A stretch of DNA of 64,000 nucleotides from Liquidambar formosana (Eukaryota; Streptophyta; Magnoliopsida; Saxifragales; Altingiaceae). The DNA lies in assembly GCA_039720395.1 (NCBI GenBank), contig CM077824.1:23637278-23701277 (forward strand). The letters run 5' to 3'. Numbering within the stretch: position 1 is the first letter of the stretch; every line of letters starts with the position of its first letter. This document shows positions 11,456-22,235 of the stretch, piece after piece. The notes under the pieces were generated by a model. It was not told the origin of the DNA, did no database searches, and saw nothing but the letters and a program-made list of their open reading frames with translations. A program made the translations under genes and the position numbers.

Positions 11456-11990
11456 ATTTTAGTAGTTACTTCTAAAATTTGAGGGATTAGAAAATTTTAC
11501 TAACTCAATATCCTGAAGTTTTGGTAGTTTATAAAACAAGCAGTCAAAGTGATGTTACTAAAATGCCTTAGTACCTAAACTTAGAAATGGCAACAAATTT
11601 CTGCCATGGAGCCAATAGCATTTTATTATATTTTTTTATTACTTCAAACCAAGCAAACCACAAAACACAGCAATGGTGAGTGTGTGTTAAGCAATGGTGG
11701 CGAATTACCAAAGACCCAAATGACATCATGTCAAAAGCATAAACAAGACCCGACTCCAGTACCAAAAAGACACAAAAGAAAAAAAACTAGTGTTGATTAC
11801 AACAGAACACAACCACAGTCGCAGGGAGGAAAAAAAATTGGGGGTTTTAGATCTAAATCCCACAGCAGCTTACCAACAACCAAAAAGCCAACAAATCGAA
11901 AAGCAAAAATCATCTATTGCATTTCATTTCAACAAAAAAAAAAAAAAAAAAAAACCAAACAAACAAACAACTTGTAAACCCTAAACTCAC

Positions 11991-12600
11991 CTATTTGATG
12001 CCGACGGGAAGATGAAGTGGAGAGAGGGAACCACTGTGATGTTGTCGGAGACCCACTGTGCCGTGGATGGGGGAGTTGCTCGGTGCCGTCGCCGGGGAAG
12101 GGGATCCGATCTGCTCCTTAAATCTCTTTAAATCGAGATTACCTTTTGTAGGGTTTCACCGGCGGGAGAAATGAGCGGAGAGATGATGGTGTCTCCACGA
12201 CTGGCGGGGTGGAAAGGAGAGAATGGAGCGCGACTACTGGCGGGAATGGTGACTGACTGCGCTAAGTCACCGTCAGGCTTTGAGGGACTTACTGCTGGCG
12301 ACAAAGGAGAAGACAAGAAGGTTGCCGACGGGGGGAAGCTTCACCTCCACACCACAGCTCTATTTTCGCCGGAGAGGAGGAGACCAGACGAGGAGTGGAT
12401 TCGAAAACGAAAATGGAGGAGAGAGAGAGAGGAACCAAAATCAAATCCAGATTTGGATCTGGAATCCCGCCCCCCACCTTTCACGATTTTGGTTTTGTTT
12501 TTGTAGTGAAAACGGCATCGTTTGGATTTGGAATGGCATTCCCCCCTAATGGCGTTAGGCGTTATGCACAGCCTCAACGTTTTTCACTGGGAGCCGTTGG
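11991..12600 (-). promoter_or_regulatory. Right MULE end: minus-strand promoter, leader and splice donor
   Basis: Read on the minus strand, the right inverted repeat has the same CT-rich leader as the left one. It continues through a GC-rich stretch with CCGGCG words to a splice donor ATAG|GTGAGTTTAG at 11991/11990, followed by intron-like T-rich sequence. A transcript from here would run toward the NUDT14-like exon at 10789-10556. The transcription start cannot be fixed; no strong TATA box is visible. The role is inferred from layout only. Confidence 0.45.
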
Positions 12601-12683
12601 ATTCGCTTTTTCTCCACATGGCGGCGATCTACGGTGAACTTGAGCGTCCAGTTTTTGCTCCCAACTTGAGTAAATCCAAATCC
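12205..12683. repeat. Right terminal inverted repeat of the MULE
   Basis: Inverted copy of 7225-7660 carrying an extra block of about 40 bp (around 12322-12362). The outer end reads GGATTTGGATTTACTC on the minus strand. Several open frames cross it, but they mirror those in the left repeat and look like leader sequence rather than genes. Confidence 0.8.
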
Positions 12684-12692
12684 CTCCTGATC

Positions 12693-13374
12693 CACTACTA
12701 TTCACGAGCATTGCACCAAACTTCGCTGTTCATGGGTTACTGTGTTCTCCTACATCATGACATCATTAGCCTGCGCTGAGCAACCCACGTCAGAAGTATC
12801 TTTTTCCAACTTTTTCCTATTTCAACCCAGATCATTCGTTTCACGTGTTCCTAATGCATCAATTTTGCACAACTTCACCGTTCATCGAGGATTTGAGGCC
12901 TTTTAAATTTACTTCTCAATTATTTAAAGAAGCATGTGACATGACAACAAGCACTCAATAGCGTATGGCCGCATGGATTTTTTCCAGAGCAAAGTCATTT
13001 CAGACTTTCCAACCTCTCAGATCCGTGCATAATTGATCAGCCACGCCTTTAATAATTAATTATCAGGAAAGCAATGTTGGAACTAATGTTTCTTGATTAA
13101 CAGCACATAACATCATCTTATCATGTTTGGTACTATTGTTAGGAAGCACTTCTAATTTAATATACTTTTTTTTATTTATTTAAAATTTATCCAAGATGGA
13201 AACATTTTATTGAAGTAACAAAATAATGGCCCAAAACCTATATCAAGAAGTGCTGCTTCTTGTTGAAGCCATTCAAGACACTCGGTCCCCCACGTTGAAA
13301 AGGGGTTTCTAATCCCTAAGCAAAATCATACTCCTGAAAGAATTTTATTTCCAAAGATATTTAATATTCCGTAT
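12693..13374. other. Non-coding stretch
   Basis: No gene is recognised. Around 13190-13320 the minus strand has a look of 3' UTR or gene-tail sequence, but it has no open frame of note. Confidence 0.35.
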
Positions 13375-13741
13375 TAAGTGCACTTGATACAACTTGGTAT
13401 CAAGTACACTCTAAAATTTTTATCCATAATTTGTAATTTGTGAAACCAACCATTATTTTAAATAGTCTAATCCAATAGGTCACGTATACCAACAATTAAT
13501 CAAGTTGATCTAAGATTAAGAATTATTTTATCCATAGATATCTATAAATAAACGATTATTATCCATAAATGTCTATAGATTTTTGATCGAGTAGCAATTA
13601 GTTTCGAATTAACATAATTTTTGACATAAATTAATTACATAAAAAAATTATTTAATCTGATAATTGGTTTCACAAATTATAAATTACGAGTAAAAATGTT
13701 GAAGAGCAGTTGATATAAAGTTACAACGGTATATTGCACTT
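13375..13741. mobile_element. Inverted-repeat MITE, AT-rich
   Basis: A 367-bp element has diverged inverted ends. The left reads AAGTGCACTTGATACAACTT, and the right on the other strand starts AAGTGCAATATACCGTTG. Both arms then share ATTTTTA..CATAATTTGTAATTTGTGAAACCA-type sequence. No clear target duplication is visible, so the superfamily is open. There is no coding capacity. Confidence 0.55.
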
Positions 13742-14540
13742 GATATTAGAATGACTATTTTTAGAGGAGTAAAAACTAAAAAGTATAACACAAGCAAAAG
13801 CATGACAATTTTGGGTCCATCTCGAATTTGTTCTCATTGTCAGCTAAAATAAAATAATATAATCATCAAATCAAGCTTACCTTTTAGTACAGTCAGACGA
13901 AAAAGGATGCATCATATCATATGGTGAATCTCAAACATTTTTTTGTTCTTTCAATTTTTACATTACATGCTTTTCATGTAAGTCGGGTACTCGGGTCTGT
14001 TAAAGCACAAACTTTAATTTGATACTTCATCCGAGTCACACAAATTGATCATTTTAAAAATGCACACATATTAAAGATGTTAAGTTAATGCATCCACATG
14101 GACCACATCTCATTTATTTATTTATTTCCAGTATCATCATGCTCTCCGTCGAAATGAAAGAAGATTTATGATTCTTAAAAGTCGAAAGGATATTGTGAGA
14201 AAAAAACATTATTCATGCATTGACTTTTGATATGGGTAAACATTTTAGGTTGCCAATAATCCTTTAGTCTGGTGGCACATCATGCCCCATAAAGAATGTA
14301 CGTGGATATGTGATGACTTTGGTTTCAACTCGAATGTGTGGGTGAATGTGTGTTTATTCTTGTAGTTTAGTAATTAAAAGAAAAACATTTTGAAAAAAAA
14401 AAAAAAAAAAGAAAGGAAAGAAAAAAGATGACTAATCTTTATTAGATTGACAGTGAAAATATCATATAATATTTCCCCCCACCCTCCCCTCATCCCAATA
14501 GAGCTTTCATATTTTCTACTTAAACACCCACTCCCCCCCC

Positions 14541-14571
<31 letters not shown>

Positions 14572-14782
14572 CTTTCATATATTTTAGTGGTGGTAAGAAA
14601 ATTGGACTTTCCTGTTCTTCTCATAAAACGACCACTGAAAAGTAATTGATAAAGTCCATGGGAAACGCCAACGTTGTCTACGTGTCTCACATGACATCTA
14701 CTTTCGGTTCCCCCTCCCCAAAAAGAAATCCAAGGAAAAATAAATAAATAAATAAATGAGTGAGTTAGTATATATATATATA
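13742..14782. other. AT-rich non-coding stretch
   Basis: No gene is recognised. It holds poly-A runs (about 14394-14410 and 14541-14568, the latter preceded by a C-run), two AAAT runs and a TA run at 14770-14781 that abuts a Helitron end. Confidence 0.4.
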
Positions 14783-16179
14783 CTAGTTGGTACATACGTA
14801 TGTTGTACGTGAATATTTTTGGATTATAAAATAAATATTTCATCAATGGTATATGAATTTATGCTAAAGTGGACCATATAAATTGTCTTTAAAAGAATAG
14901 ATTTTTATGATAGGGAAAAAAAAAAAATCAGTGCCAAAACTAATAAATTAATTAAATGTGTCATCAATAACTTAAATAAATATAAAAAATATATGTAAAT
15001 TTCAGTTGTACACTTGCCTATCAAAAGGATATTTCTCATGGCTCTGTCGGTGTATATATATGTTTATTTTTGTAAGGAAAAAGCTAAATAGTTTAACCCT
15101 TTTTTTCGAACTTGTTTGGCAACTAACTTGGTTATGTACTTATTTTAAAGAGTAATAATTTTTAAAAAAAATTATTTCATAAATAAATTGAACAAATAAC
15201 ATCGTGTTTAAATTCAAAGAAATAAGAAATAAATTAAAATAAATGTCATCCAACTCATCGAAAATATTATTCTATGAGTGGGGAAGTTGGGTTTTTTTTA
15301 TAAAATTTTTTTATAATATAAAAAATTAAATGAAATTATGATAAATATACTTATTTTTTAAATTTTCTCAATGAAAAATGTGCTTACTAAAACATAGGAA
15401 TCCTCCTGAGTTGTCCTTTGTTGAGATGATGCTCTATTGACCAAATAAAGTAGAATTTTTAACATCGTTACATATAGGATTTGGTTTTCTTAATGCCAAT
15501 TTTTGATAGTCTAGGAACCTCATTTGGTTTTATTATATTATATTTTAATAAAAGGTTCTATGTGAGAAAACAAACCAACTCCAAAAATAAATAATTAAAT
15601 AAAAAGAAATGTATCCTCATAAAATATTTGTGAATCACGATTTGTCAAAAACTTACACCAAAAAAATAAAATAAAAAAAATACTCAAAAGTAATAATATC
15701 TAACATAACTAAAATAGAACCCTACTGCATTTGCAAGAAATCTTGTAGGTAGGGCATTCAGTAAAAATAGAGGTAGGAGAACCAAAGTTATAGAAATATA
15801 TGAAATACTTGACCCACATGGAAAACAGTATTTTTTATAGCAATTAGAACAAACCCTAAAACCCTATATTTCGAAAAAGAAAAGAAGATGAGGGCTCTAT
15901 TAAAATAGGTTGAAGCTACTGTTAATGGAGAAAGTAGAATTTAGAATCCCATTGTTAATGAATAGATGATATATGTTATGAAATAGAGTTAACTTACAAT
16001 TCTGGGTTTTATTTATTTATACAAATTATAGTTTCCTTAGAATTCCTATTTATGTATGTGTTTTATATTTCTATATTTCCTATATATGTAGAAGGGTAAT
16101 TGTGCATTTAAAATTTAAAATAAGGGTATATTAGTCAATCAAAAGTTTTTCTCACATTCAACTTTTTATAGGTAATATA
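14783..16179 (-). mobile_element. Helitron-like element, minus strand
   Basis: The minus-strand 3' end is CTAG at 14783-14786, preceded inward by a short stem-loop (ACGTA/TACGT around 14794-14812), with the neighbouring A/T host bases as expected. The minus-strand 5' end near 16179 carries the phrase found at other Helitron starts here: tail TTATA-GGTAATATA, with CAATCAAAAGTTTTTCTCACATTC just inside. The terminal TC is mutated, so that border is approximate. There is no Rep/helicase coding, so it is non-autonomous. Pairing of these two ends is inferred. Confidence 0.5.
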
Positions 16180-16617
16180 TCTATGTATATATGGGCACAC
16201 GTGCCTTGCACATGAATATTATTTAAATAAAAAAATTTATAAATTATATATATATATATTGAACATGAAAATCTAATTATTTGTTACTTTTGTATTAATT
16301 TAACTTATTAGAATAAACGCTCAACACAATAGGTCAAAATTCGTTCAATTGTTAGGAGTTATGGTAGGAATAAAAAGTTAGCTAGAACACATGCATAGTA
16401 GTGGAGGCTGTATAGAATTTATGAAGTGAACATAAATTGTGTTATCTTTTTTCCTTCTTTTTTGCTAGAAAATAAACATTCTTAATTGGTTAAATATAAA
16501 ACATTCTTAATTGGTTAAATATGGGAGCAAATAAATATTTAAAATTTAAAATTTAAAATAAAGATGTAATGGTCAATCAAAAGTGTTTCTAAAGTATAAA
16601 CTTTTATAAGTAGTATA
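16180..16617 (-). mobile_element. Second Helitron-like element, minus strand
   Basis: Near 16193-16212 the stem-loop CACGTGCCTTGCACATG resembles a Helitron 3' hairpin on the minus strand, although the terminal CTAG is not intact. The minus-strand 5' end at 16617 reads TATAAGTAGTATAGA followed by T, the reverse of A|TCTATACTACTTATA, which is the start of the intact Helitron at 24767. It appears to sit directly against the preceding element. The borders and the pairing are tentative. Confidence 0.4.
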
Positions 16618-16724
16618 GATATAATATAATTTAATATGTGATACAAGAGCATATTTAAGGGAGGTAGCCAAAAAAAAAAAAAGTAACAAATCTGTCTTTT
16701 GCTACCTTATGTGGGCTGTAGCAA

Positions 16725-16790
16725 TTTGCTACTTCCCTTTGGAATGCACTACTTCAATTTGAAATGTGCATTCCAAAGGGAAGTAGCAAA
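16725..16790. repeat. Perfect 25-bp inverted repeat (hairpin)
   Basis: The arm TTTGCTACTTCCCTTTGGAA(TGCAC) at 16725-16749 is repeated exactly in inverted orientation at 16766-16790, separated by a 16-nt loop. The flanks also contain GTAGC/GCTAC words, so this may be the core of a small MITE. RNA from either strand would form a strong hairpin. Confidence 0.9.
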
Positions 16791-16842
16791 CATAATTATT
16801 TTATTTTTATTTTCTATATTTTATATTTTTGATGCTTTTAAA

Positions 16843-17603
16843 CAGGGATGGACCTACACTTAGGCCTGGGGTGGCTATGGCCCCCCCTCACTTCCAAAAA
16901 ATTGTCTTGATAAAGTATTGTTTGGTGACCAGATTTAAAGCTAATATCAAAACAAGGTATTACCTGTTAACTTGTTACAAATAGATTATCAACTTATTAT
17001 GAAATGACTACTAATGGGTTTTGTTTTGGTGTTACATTGCTAAATGGTCACCAAAACGTAATTTACTTGTTACAGTTTTTTAGGCACAATTTAGGAATGG
17101 TTCCTCCCAATCAGCACAACGTTCCTCACATGTTCTCTTAAAAGTCAAATAGGCAAGTTATACCCAAGGATTAAAAGCTAAAATTAATATATACAAAAGG
17201 TAAAATGTCTAAAATAATTAACAAAAAACAAACACCTTCTCTTATTGATCGTATTAGCTTTTATTTATTTATTTTTTAAAATGTTAGATTTACCCCAGAT
17301 TTCTATCAAACAAAATCATTGAGCATATTAGAGGGTAACGGTTGGCGGAAAACATCTTACCGGAAAAAATCATTTCGTTTTTTTTTTTTTTTTTTTTTTG
17401 GTATTGTTTTGGTTTGTTTTTTCTTTTTTGTTTTTTTTGTCATGGTTTTAGAGAAGTATAAGTAAGGTCAAGTCATTTACCTTCCATTCAATGTATTAAT
17501 ATATTTAATCTTGAATCTTAGTATAGTTTTCATACTTGAAAGGTAAAATTTTTATTATTCATACTTTGGCCACCCCTGAGATAAAATCCTGGTTCCGTCC
17601 CTG
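16843..17603. mobile_element. Non-autonomous hAT element
   Basis: A 761-bp element starts CAGGGATGGACCTACA and ends, on the other strand, CAGGGACGGAACCAGG. It is flanked by a perfect 8-bp duplication CTTTTAAA (16835-16842 and 17604-17611), diagnostic of hAT transposition. Subterminal GGGGTGGC words occur at both ends. There is no transposase frame. Poly-T runs occupy about 17379-17399. Confidence 0.92.
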
Positions 17604-17611
17604 CTTTTAAA

Positions 17612-18200
17612 TATTATTTAATTTATTTTTTTAATAAGTGAAATCGATCCCTCATAATATAGTTTTTCTTACTTTTTCTAAAAATAAATTCTCAATTTTA
17701 TTTTTATATGATATCATCATCTACATTTTTTTTTTTTTTGTTCACTTAGAGATTGAAAAGAGAGTGGAGATCGAGATTTTCATTTTTTTTTCCCCATTTC
17801 TTTGTTTTTTTTTCCTTTTTCTTTTCCCACTCCCTTCCCATCAACAACCAAATTCAAGCAAAATAATAACAATAATTATCATATACATATGTGACCCATT
17901 CCAACAATTTCCACGTTACAATCAAAACACATTCAAGGGTTTTCCTAGTCTACCCAAAATCTTCGAAAACAACCACCCCCAACCACAAACAAATTCAGCA
18001 TTATATGAATTCTCACCAAATTTCAAGAAATACATAATAAAAGTATAAAACATTCACGCAATAGGCCCTTAAGATCCAGTATCGTCTCCATGTATCGTCT
18101 CTATGATGTGAATATTTGGTTTGTGTCTATGCTGGGAAATAGGTGTGCCTCTAATAGGCCATTCTCGTTTGCTAGAGAATGAGAGGAAGAGGGAGATACG
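17612..18200. other. Low-complexity T/A-rich stretch
   Basis: A 136-codon plus-strand open frame (17638-18048) is mostly Phe/Ile/Leu from T-runs followed by a Pro/Asn/Gln tail. It matches no family I know and is best read as a composition artefact. Confidence 0.4.
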
Positions 18201-18239
18201 AAGTCAACGTGCTTTAGGATTATATGTATAGTATTAAAT

Positions 18240-18473
18240 GGAGTATTTGATTTAGGGTTTCCTTTGAATTCTTATTTGTGTTTTATATACTAAGGTATAT
18301 GTTTTAGAATTATGTTTTATATATTAAAGTATGTGTTTTAGAATTATAGTTTCCATATTGCTATATTTCCTATATATGCAGAAGGGTGGGTAGTTGTGTA
18401 TTTAAAAATTAAAATAAGGGTATATTAGTCAATCAAAAGTTTTTCTCACATTCATCTTTTTATAGGTAGTATA
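18240..18473 (-). mobile_element. Helitron 5' end fragment, minus strand
   Basis: On the minus strand the sequence ending near 18473 gives a Helitron start very close to that at 24767, including AGATGAATGTGAGAAAAAC and ATTAAAATAAGGG-type words in the same order. The TC terminus has dissolved into a TA microsatellite. Its 3' partner is not identified. Confidence 0.5.
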
Positions 18474-18496
18474 TATATATATATATATATATATAT

Positions 18497-18667
18497 AGGA
18501 TGATGATCAGGTAAGCACGTGCTGATATAACTTATATCAAAACTTGCATTGGGAGTTGTACCTTGTGCATTAGTGAGATGTGAGGGGAATTGAATCAATG
18601 CAAGGGGTACAACCCCCAATGCATAGTGCTGATGTAACTTACATCAGCACGTGCTGATGGGATCACC

Positions 18668-18671
<4 letters not shown>
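18497..18671. mobile_element. Palindromic MITE inserted in a TA microsatellite
   Basis: A 175-bp element has inverted arms. The left has GATCAGGTAAGCACGTGCTGAT and the right on the other strand GATCCCATCAGCACGTGCTGAT; both continue into shared GTACAACCC/GGGAGTTGTAC sequence. It is flanked by TA runs on both sides (about 18468-18496 and 18672-18700), so the target duplication cannot be read. Confidence 0.7.
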
Positions 18672-18700
<29 letters not shown>

Positions 18701-18706
<6 letters not shown>

Positions 18707-19563
18707 AGGCATGAGAGAAAAAGTTAATTAACCTCGTTCTCTCAGAAAAAGTGTTCCTTTCATATGTCGTGGCATTCTTCGTATTGACTTATAATTTGTT
18801 TGGGCATTCTTCGTACTGACTTATAATTTGTTTGGTTCACGAGAAAATAGCGTAGGGTTGAGAATTGGGGGGAGAAAAAACGGCTTAACCATTTTCTTTA
18901 TTTTTTGGCTGGAAAAAAACAATCATTTTCTTTGGTTTGTTTAGGAAAGAAAAAGAATAGCCCCCAACAAGGTATATGGTTAACTTCCTATCTTGTATAT
19001 ATGGGTACCGAAGAAGAGCCATGCAGTGCCATAGAATTTCCCTTCATTTATGAGGTGTAATTTTTGTGGCCAAACAAGAGTTTTTCCACTTAAATTACCC
19101 ATCCTCCTCCATTTTTTTCCTCACTAAACAAATGCTAAAAGAGCAAAAGAAAATATTAAAATTCTCTTTTTTTTTTCTTTTTCATTTTTTTTTCTCCTAC
19201 TCTCCACTCTTCCATCCTACCAAATGGGTTGCTAATCTCTTTCAACAGATTGATTGTGATTGTTACCATATGGCAAGTCAACTATGTAAATGATATAAGA
19301 TTGTAAATGAAGGCAGAATACGAATCTGCTTGCTTAAATAGGAGACTAGGCTTTGGAGATAAAAAAAATTGAGTGGAAATGCAGTTGATCAAACTATGGT
19401 CCTCTTCAGTAAATTTATCAAATTGATATGCCTCAACTAATCTTTCGATGTCATGTTTTCATGGTAAAGGAAAATGAGACAAACTGAACTCTAAAAGGGT
19501 TGACACTTGTCAGTTTTGCTTATCACCAATCCCATTAATCATCTATTTATATCTATATCTATA
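18701..19563. other. AT-rich non-coding stretch
   Basis: A short direct repeat (GGCATTCTTCGTA..TGACTTATAATTTGTTTGG twice, about 18770-18833) is the only structure seen. The remaining open frames are low-complexity. The end at 19540-19563 is a run of ATCTAT units leading into a Helitron start. Confidence 0.4.
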
Positions 19564-20472
19564 TCTATACTATCTATAAAAGTTTTGTCTTAGAAAAACC
19601 TTTGATTGGCCATTACACCCCTATTTTAAATTTTCAATACTTATTTGTCCCTCTTTTAATTGATATCATGCCAATACTACCGCTGTCGTCCAACGTTAAT
19701 CCTACGTGTTAGAGTCAATCTTCCATATCTATATATGGTTTTCATACCAGTGTACTGGACTGTGAGAGTGATAAATATTGATCTAGCTTGGGATTGAAGG
19801 AGTTGTTATGAGTTTTGAACACTCTTATTTAATTTATAATCAATGTCTAAAGTCTAACCTTGTCATAAAACTAGGGTAATTCATTGTACCAACATCAAAT
19901 CCTTCTTCTACTACTACATTTTAGATTCAATTTTACCTTAATTTTCTATTGTTTGCCATCACTTTTGCTTTTCTTATTTTCAATTTTATTTTTATGTTAT
20001 CTCACTCAGATTTCATATATAATTCGATGTCATCGTAAACTAGAAAATCATGTACGCTCACACAAGAAAAAACAAGAAAAAAAATTACAATTTAGTTTGC
20101 ATCATTGAATTTACTCTACATCACTTTCTTTTTTCCTTGCATTCACCTTCTTTCATAGTAGTATAGATTGATTCTCTCTTTAATTTTTCATCATCTTCCT
20201 CAAAAACTAAACTATTCTTAACTACAATAATAAACAATCGATCTAAGGCATCAGAAGTCAGGCTAATACCTCATATAAGTGAGTAATGAGTGTGTTAGGG
20301 GCAATGGCCATACCTACGGCCCCTATAAGTGATATTTTGATAATCACCCATGGAAAAAAAAGTACCATTTATTATTGTCATCTTAGATGGAAAAAACTCC
20401 ATGGGAAAAAAATTGATTTTTGATTTCTATTAATTGGTTGAATTGTTTGTAACACACGTGCGCACTAACTAG
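19564..20472 (+). mobile_element. Small non-autonomous Helitron
   Basis: It starts TCTATACTATCTATAAAAG at 19564, preceded by A, and ends CTAG at 20469-20472, followed by T: the A|TC...CTRR|T signature of Helitrons. A CACGTG-containing palindrome (about 20455-20462) lies just before the end, a shortened version of the usual 3' hairpin. There is no Rep/helicase. Its first bases closely match those of the Helitron at 24767. It lies about 150 bp left of the viral insertion. Confidence 0.72.
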
Positions 20473-20619
20473 TAAATTATAAATATCCCAATGATTCACC
20501 ATAATGACGTAAGAAATGACTCTTCTACCAATTCCTCATTCCTAGTCCCATAATTGACTTGAGTGTCGGAATGTTTCATGTAAGATCGAAGCTAAGGAGG
20601 AGGTGATCCATTATTCCAC

Positions 20620-21418
20620 ATCTCAAAGTAAATGACAATGGAAATCTAATTTTAGATCCTACTAGTCAACTAGTACCAGATAGTATTAATACTCTCGTAT
20701 ATACAATTATAAAACATTTTATTGGAGATCCATTAACGATCACTAATAGAGCAAATGAAATATTATCCAATTTAAGGTGTTCAAAACTTGAGGATTTTAG
20801 ATGGTATAAAAATGTATTTTTCAATAGACTCTTTCTTAGAGAAGATTGTTACAATGATTATTGGAAAAAAAAGATTTATCTCTGCTTACCAACCCTATTT
20901 AGTGAAAAAATTAAACAAAAATTAAGAAGTATTCATAATGGAACAATAAATTATCATATTTTATCTTATAGTGCCATAGTCTCTCTTATCAATACTGAAG
21001 GATTAGCATTATGTACAGATTTAAAGATAAAAACCCAAATGAAAAAACAAAAAAGATTAGGAATAGCAGAATTAGGACAATTTTGTGAACAATTTGGCTA
21101 TACTAAATTAGAAGCCCCATCTTACAAACACAAAAAACAATGAAAAATATCTAAAAGATCACAACGTTCTAATCCTCCAAAATATAAATTTAAAAGTAGA
21201 AAATATAGTTGGTTAAAATATCCAACAAAGCACCAAAGTTGTAAGTATTCAAAAAATCAAAATAGACAACAGCAATCAAGACATTCTAAAAATCCTTTAA
21301 AAAAACTCCAAAATGTTGGAATTGTGGAAAAATTGGCCATTACAAGAATAATTGCCCATTAAAGGCCAAGATCGATTTTTTAGAAATATCAGATGAACTC
21401 AAGTTAGCATTATACAAT
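20620..21418 (+). pseudogene. Viral coat-protein region, C-terminal part (first copy)
   Basis: The coat part of viral ORF1 is broken by frameshifts and stops. Its first 440 bp repeat the segment at 31962-32400. Further on it has a Lys/Arg-rich stretch and a CCHC zinc knuckle, CWNCGKIGHYKNNCPLK, at about 21314-21363; caulimovirid coat proteins carry this knuckle for RNA binding. Compared with the second copy, a block after the shared MKKQK words seems to be missing, as the two diverge at about 21060. The frame is interrupted at 21419 by the solo LTR and resumes at 23893. Confidence 0.8.
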
Positions 21419-22025
21419 TGTGAGGACTTGTTTTCTTAATAGGGATTAATACGGCTTAATATATGATTAGCGTAGTTAATCCCTTGATTTGTTGGATAAC
21501 CTCATGTAAGGGTAATCTATGTGTATGATAATATAATATAATATGTGTTCTGATGCTTATTTTGATGAATTGAGTATCCGAAGTGAGTGTTAGGCCTTAT
21601 TTGTAGTTTTGGGTTAAGCTGTTGAAATTTGGTTAAGTGTGGGAGAAAAATGAATTTTCGTAAATCTTTGTTTTTAAAAATAGTTTTTGGCGGTAATAGA
21701 AATTTATAATATTATAAGACATTGGTGATTTTATGGGAATTTATTAGCATGTTTAGATTGAGCTTCACACATGTTTGTTTTAAGAAAATCTGTCAGGAGA
21801 CGAATTTTGTACTAAAACTTGGAAATGAGATTTTGATATATTGGGAATTTGATTTTTCTGATATTTTATTTGGATTCAAATGGGGGGTTATTTGCTTATT
21901 TTCATTAAATAACTTAAAGTAATCTTCTCCATTCTTTTACTTAAATGTTTCAAATGAAAATAAGGCTGATGTCTGTGCTGATGGAGAGTTGCCTGACTGA
22001 CTGTCTATTTTCAGCTGTCTGTATA

Positions 22026-22172
22026 TTTCAGACGGCTGAAACATGTTTCAGTTGTCTGAAAGACTATTTTCAGCCGGCTGAAAGTTCATGTCAACCAACT
22101 GAAAATTCCAGAGAGAAATGTTTTGTGTTGGGCACTTTCAGCCGGTTGAAAATATTTTTCAGCCATTTGAAA
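22026..22172. promoter_or_regulatory. Five 16-bp palindromes in U3, TTTCAG-N4-CTGAAA type
   Basis: Units lie at 22026-22041, 22046-22061, 22068-22083 (TTTCAGCCGGCTGAAA, perfect), 22136-22151 and 22157-22172. The last is about 56 bp upstream of the TATA box. Dyad symmetry, repetition and position suggest binding sites for a dimeric factor or cruciform structures. This is inference; no known plant factor is assigned. Confidence 0.75.
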
Positions 22173-22227
22173 GTGTCGGCGGACAGCTTCAATAAAAGGT
22201 TAAAATGATCCTTTTGCCCTCCTTTTC

Positions 22228-22235
22228 TATATAAA
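22228..22235 (+). promoter_or_regulatory. TATA box of the solo LTR
   Basis: CTATATAAAC stands in a short non-repetitive context downstream of the palindrome cluster and upstream of the AG-rich stretch GAGAGAGAGAAAATGAGAGAG. This layout matches the TATA box and leader of the related LTRs. Confidence 0.65.

Larger units (their letters stand above)
7225..12683. mobile_element. Pack-MULE-like element with 450-bp terminal inverted repeats
   Basis: The sequence from 7225 to about 7660 returns in inverted orientation from 12683 down to about 12205, with a small indel. Both ends start GGATTTGGATTT. The outer flanks CTCCAATTC (7216-7224) and CTCCTGATC (12684-12692) agree at 6 of 9 positions, as an old 9-bp Mutator duplication might. 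The ends are GC-rich, unlike the surrounding DNA, and each contains a CT-rich leader followed by a splice donor pointing inward. I see no transposase, so the element is non-autonomous. It contains a host-derived NUDT14-like exon at 10556-10789. The alternative is an inverted duplication of a host promoter, but the matching end points favour a transposon. Confidence 0.65.

Noticed and set aside
11606..11977. 123-codon Lys/Thr/Gln-rich frame
   Set aside because: Low-complexity, ending in a poly-A tract, inside intron-like sequence; no recognised motif.
12171..12506. 111-codon frame in the right MULE end
   Set aside because: The inverted copy in the left end does not keep this frame open, and the orientation opposes the leader and splice donor.
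17638..18048. 136-codon plus-strand open frame
   Set aside because: It is built from T-runs (Phe/Ile/Leu) with no motif; it looks like a composition artefact.
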